This document shows, in pieces, positions 62,126 to 64,000 of a stretch of 64,000 bases of DNA. Numbering within the stretch: the first letter of the stretch is position 1; the number at the start of each line of letters is the position of its first letter. This DNA is from CBDCUQ01 sp965222835 (GTDB lineage Bacteria > Pseudomonadota > Alphaproteobacteria > Rhizobiales > Hyphomicrobiaceae), in assembly GCA_965222835.1 (NCBI GenBank), contig CBDCUQ010000002.1, forward strand, positions 1 to 64,000, in the 5' to 3' direction. Under the pieces are notes generated by a model, which was not told the origin of the DNA, did not search any database, and saw only the letters and a list, made by a program, of their open reading frames with translations. The position numbers and the translations under genes were made by a program.

Positions 62126-64000
62126 AATACGGATTCTCCTGCATCTGGTCCTGCGTATAGGCACCACTAAAAGCCCCATACCCGATTCCCGGTGCCGAGT
62201 ACCAGTTGAGCAGCTCATTGGTGAAGGCCGGGCTTCTCTGGGCGCCGTGCTCCTCGATCTCGCGCAAAAGATTGAACATGGCGCCAGGTTCGTCCGAAAG
62301 AACTGAGAACCGGCGGCCGAGCTGGGCATTGCGTCCACGCTGATAGAGTTCGGCGAGGCTCGAGCCGACATCCTCGAAGAATTGCTGCGGCCGGGCGATA
62401 TAACCAAGCGACTTCATCATACCGGCCACGCGACTCGGAATATTGAGCCCTTCGCCGTGCTCACGTAGTGGTGTTGTTTGCGACTGGCCGTAGGTGCGGA
62501 AGGTCGAGGCTGCCTGACGTGCACGCTCGATCATACGCATGAACTCCGGCGCATCCTCCCCCATCATAACATCGATGACGTTGCGCGTTCCAGACTCAGA
62601 CCGCCGCCCGCCTTTTAGGAAGGCCTTTGAAATGTCATGGGTATCACCCATTTTGTCGAGTTTCTTGTGTAGAACGCGCGAAAAGCCAAGGCGGTAGGCG
62701 TCGATATAGTCCTTCAAAAACCCCAGGCGTGCGGTCTGCTCAGCCCCTCTCTGACTTCCTGGAAGTCGCATTAGCGCATTGGCTTCTGCGCGAAGCTTTT
62801 GCATATGCTGAAGGACCTGTAATGTATTGTTATCCGCCGCATCCAAACTCATGCGTGCCCCCATATCGACGGCGTCCGCAATGGAGCGACCTCCTGCCGT
62901 GATATCGTTAGCAAGTCTCCAGCGCGGGTTTACTTCCTGTACGATATCGTCGAGCTTGGATTTCAGGTCGCGGAGATCGCGCGTGGCTGTCGTGGCCCGT
63001 CGTTGCGCCAGCCCATCTACATTGTAGCTGCCGTCGATGAGATCATTAAGCTTGCCGCGACGTTGAATAAACTGGTCAAGCGTCATGCGCGGAAAGCGCC
63101 CGGTAGCATCCGGCATAAGGCCCATAACCTCGGCGGCCTGGCGCATCGTATCGCCTGCCCTTCCCCCGCGGAAAGGCTCAGTTGCCCATAATTCACGTGC
63201 CACATCCTCGAGATCAAACGGCATTTCATTGGCGCGCGCAGCTCCGTAAAGCGCTCGCTCATTGGCGCGATTGCGCGCAACGATTTCGGCTTTCTGCCCA
63301 AGGATATCTGGACTACCAAAACGCTGATTGGTAAATTCCCGGACCGTGGGAAGGATGTCCTGCTGGCGCGCGAGTGTGGTGGTGCGCAATTGATCCCCAC
63401 CCTCACCGGCCGAGTTCGCCGCATAGCGCCTGGTCCACTCAAGTGAGCGGGCGCCTCCGCCATCCAGGTTAAGGGTTTCATCAAGAGATAACGGCACGTT
63501 GGTGTGTTCGCGCTCAAAGGAGCGGATCATGCGTGAGATGTGATTGTCGATCGTGTCATCCGCCACATCTCGATTGAACTGCCGATAGGCCTGCCGGGCC
63601 GCCTGACGTGCGGCTTGTGCATTAGCGCCACTCTCAAGGGCGTTGTAATAGGTTTCAAGGATGACGCGCGGAGAACCTTCCGGCATTCTCATTCGACCGG
63701 TTTGCGGCATAAACCGGTTCCACATATCGTCCATCGACATGCCGGAGCTTTCAATATCTCGACGCATGGCTGTAAGTGCACCATACTCACCATGACGGCC
63801 GACATGACCAATGTCGCGCCCGCGTTCTGCGGTGCGCACGAAAGGAGACGTTAGTGCATTAAATACACGGCCTCCGGCGTATCCGAGCGGTGCGTATGTG
63901 GCGCCTTCCATAAGCCGCCCCGTGGAATCGTCTTCGCGTGACGCGCCCGCACCATAAAGACCGGCATACTTTGCACCGAGTACACCTGCTTCGTGGCCAA
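62097..64000 (-). CDS. Large internal virion protein (partial, 5' end outside window)
   Basis: Open through the right edge: the frame continues upstream of ATG 63911 as GHEAGVLGAKYAGLYGAGAS, so the true start is beyond the window. At least 634 residues, mostly helix, rich in Ala, Arg and Gln (GANAQAARQAARQAYRQFNR, RATTATRDLRDLKSKLDDIV). The C-terminus ends YYADRRPLPF. Such large helical proteins beside the lysozyme are usually ejected into the host with the DNA. No enzyme motif seen in this part. Confidence 0.65.
   Translation of the reverse strand, partial: GHEAGVLGAKYAGLYGAGASREDDSTGRLMEGATYAPLGYAGGRVFNALTSPFVRTAERGRDIGHVGRHGEYGALTAMRRDIESSGMSMDDMWNRFMPQTGRMRMPEGSPRVILETYYNALESGANAQAARQAARQAYRQFNRDVADDTIDNHISRMIRSFEREHTNVPLSLDETLNLDGGGARSLEWTRRYAANSAGEGGDQLRTTTLARQQDILPTVREFTNQRFGSPDILGQKAEIVARNRANERALYGAARANEMPFDLEDVARELWATEPFRGGRAGDTMRQAAEVMGLMPDATGRFPRMTLDQFIQRRGKLNDLIDGSYNVDGLAQRRATTATRDLRDLKSKLDDIVQEVNPRWRLANDITAGGRSIADAVDMGARMSLDAADNNTLQVLQHMQKLRAEANALMRLPGSQRGAEQTARLGFLKDYIDAYRLGFSRVLHKKLDKMGDTHDISKAFLKGGRRSESGTRNVIDVMMGEDAPEFMRMIERARQAASTFRTYGQSQTTPLREHGEGLNIPSRVAGMMKSLGYIARPQQFFEDVGSSLAELYQRGRNAQLGRRFSVLSDEPGAMFNLLREIEEHGAQRSPAFTNELLNWYSAPGIGYGAFSGAYTQDQMQENPYYADRRPLPF

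Noticed and set aside
1..64000. CRISPR array or insertion sequence
   Set aside because: No regularly spaced repeats of 23-40 bases and no transposase-type gene with terminal inverted repeats were found.

Overview
The window is almost certainly the genome of a tailed double-stranded DNA phage, cut at both ends inside leftward structural genes. Packaging, portal, capsid, adaptor, tail, lysis, replication and recombination genes are all present. No ribosomal or host housekeeping genes are seen. The host is inferred to be an alphaproteobacterium, probably of the Hyphomicrobiales group, because a phage-borne porin at 24322-25674 carries the CCADLEER N-terminal motif typical of porins from that group. 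The head and adaptor genes (a long portal, a P22 gp4-like adaptor, a gp10-like protein at the left edge) suggest a short-tailed phage. No tail tube, sheath or tape-measure gene is seen.

Layout. 1-31547 is one long leftward late region read from terS/terL (31547-29324). It continues through small virion-associated genes that include a Tad2-like anti-Thoeris protein, a porin, a histone H1-like peptide, the portal, a dense block of small unknown genes (18751-12054), a GroES-like and a cold-shock-domain protein, scaffold, major capsid protein, decoration proteins, adaptors and tail fibre. 31902-32252 is a rightward MarR-like regulator facing terS. 32364-36046 is a leftward block of tiny, often zinc-binding proteins headed by a serine resolvase. 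36077-36412 is a divergent control region followed by structured RNA: a strong rightward promoter, an unassigned folded RNA, a type I hammerhead ribozyme and a tRNA-Gln(CUG). 36475-41931 is a rightward operon of about 16 small genes, nearly all preceded by the same AAGAAAGGCC-like leader. 41937-54363 runs leftward: a 433-residue HEAQH protein, a VWA/HELLH protein paired with a MoxR/CobS-type AAA+ ATPase, a primase-helicase whose zinc-binding domain is in another frame, a helix-turn-helix replication protein, a large membrane protein, an HNH-AP2 endonuclease, a DNA methyltransferase and a Cro-like repressor. 54516-60095 is a rightward recombination operon (YqaJ exonuclease, ERF annealing protein, HAD phosphatase, HNH nuclease, Gp49-like). 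60195-64000 is leftward lysis (two spanins, a chitinase-like endolysin with a C-terminal membrane anchor) and a large internal virion protein leaving the window.

How the genes work together. The 54363/54516 divergent region looks like the master switch: two 19-bp operators (TGACAAG-N5-CTTGWCA) lie beside the Cro-like gene. A third copy sits on the ribosome binding site of the AAA+/VWA pair at 47059, which suggests that pair belongs to the same regulon. The recombination operon and the primase-helicase would serve replication. The late region would be switched on separately, since a minus-strand terminator lies just before terS. Several genes show small tandem duplications or one-base frame breaks (15586, 39865, 40733, 47005, 49002); each is either real variation or a sequencing artefact.

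All family assignments come from reading motifs; no database search was run.
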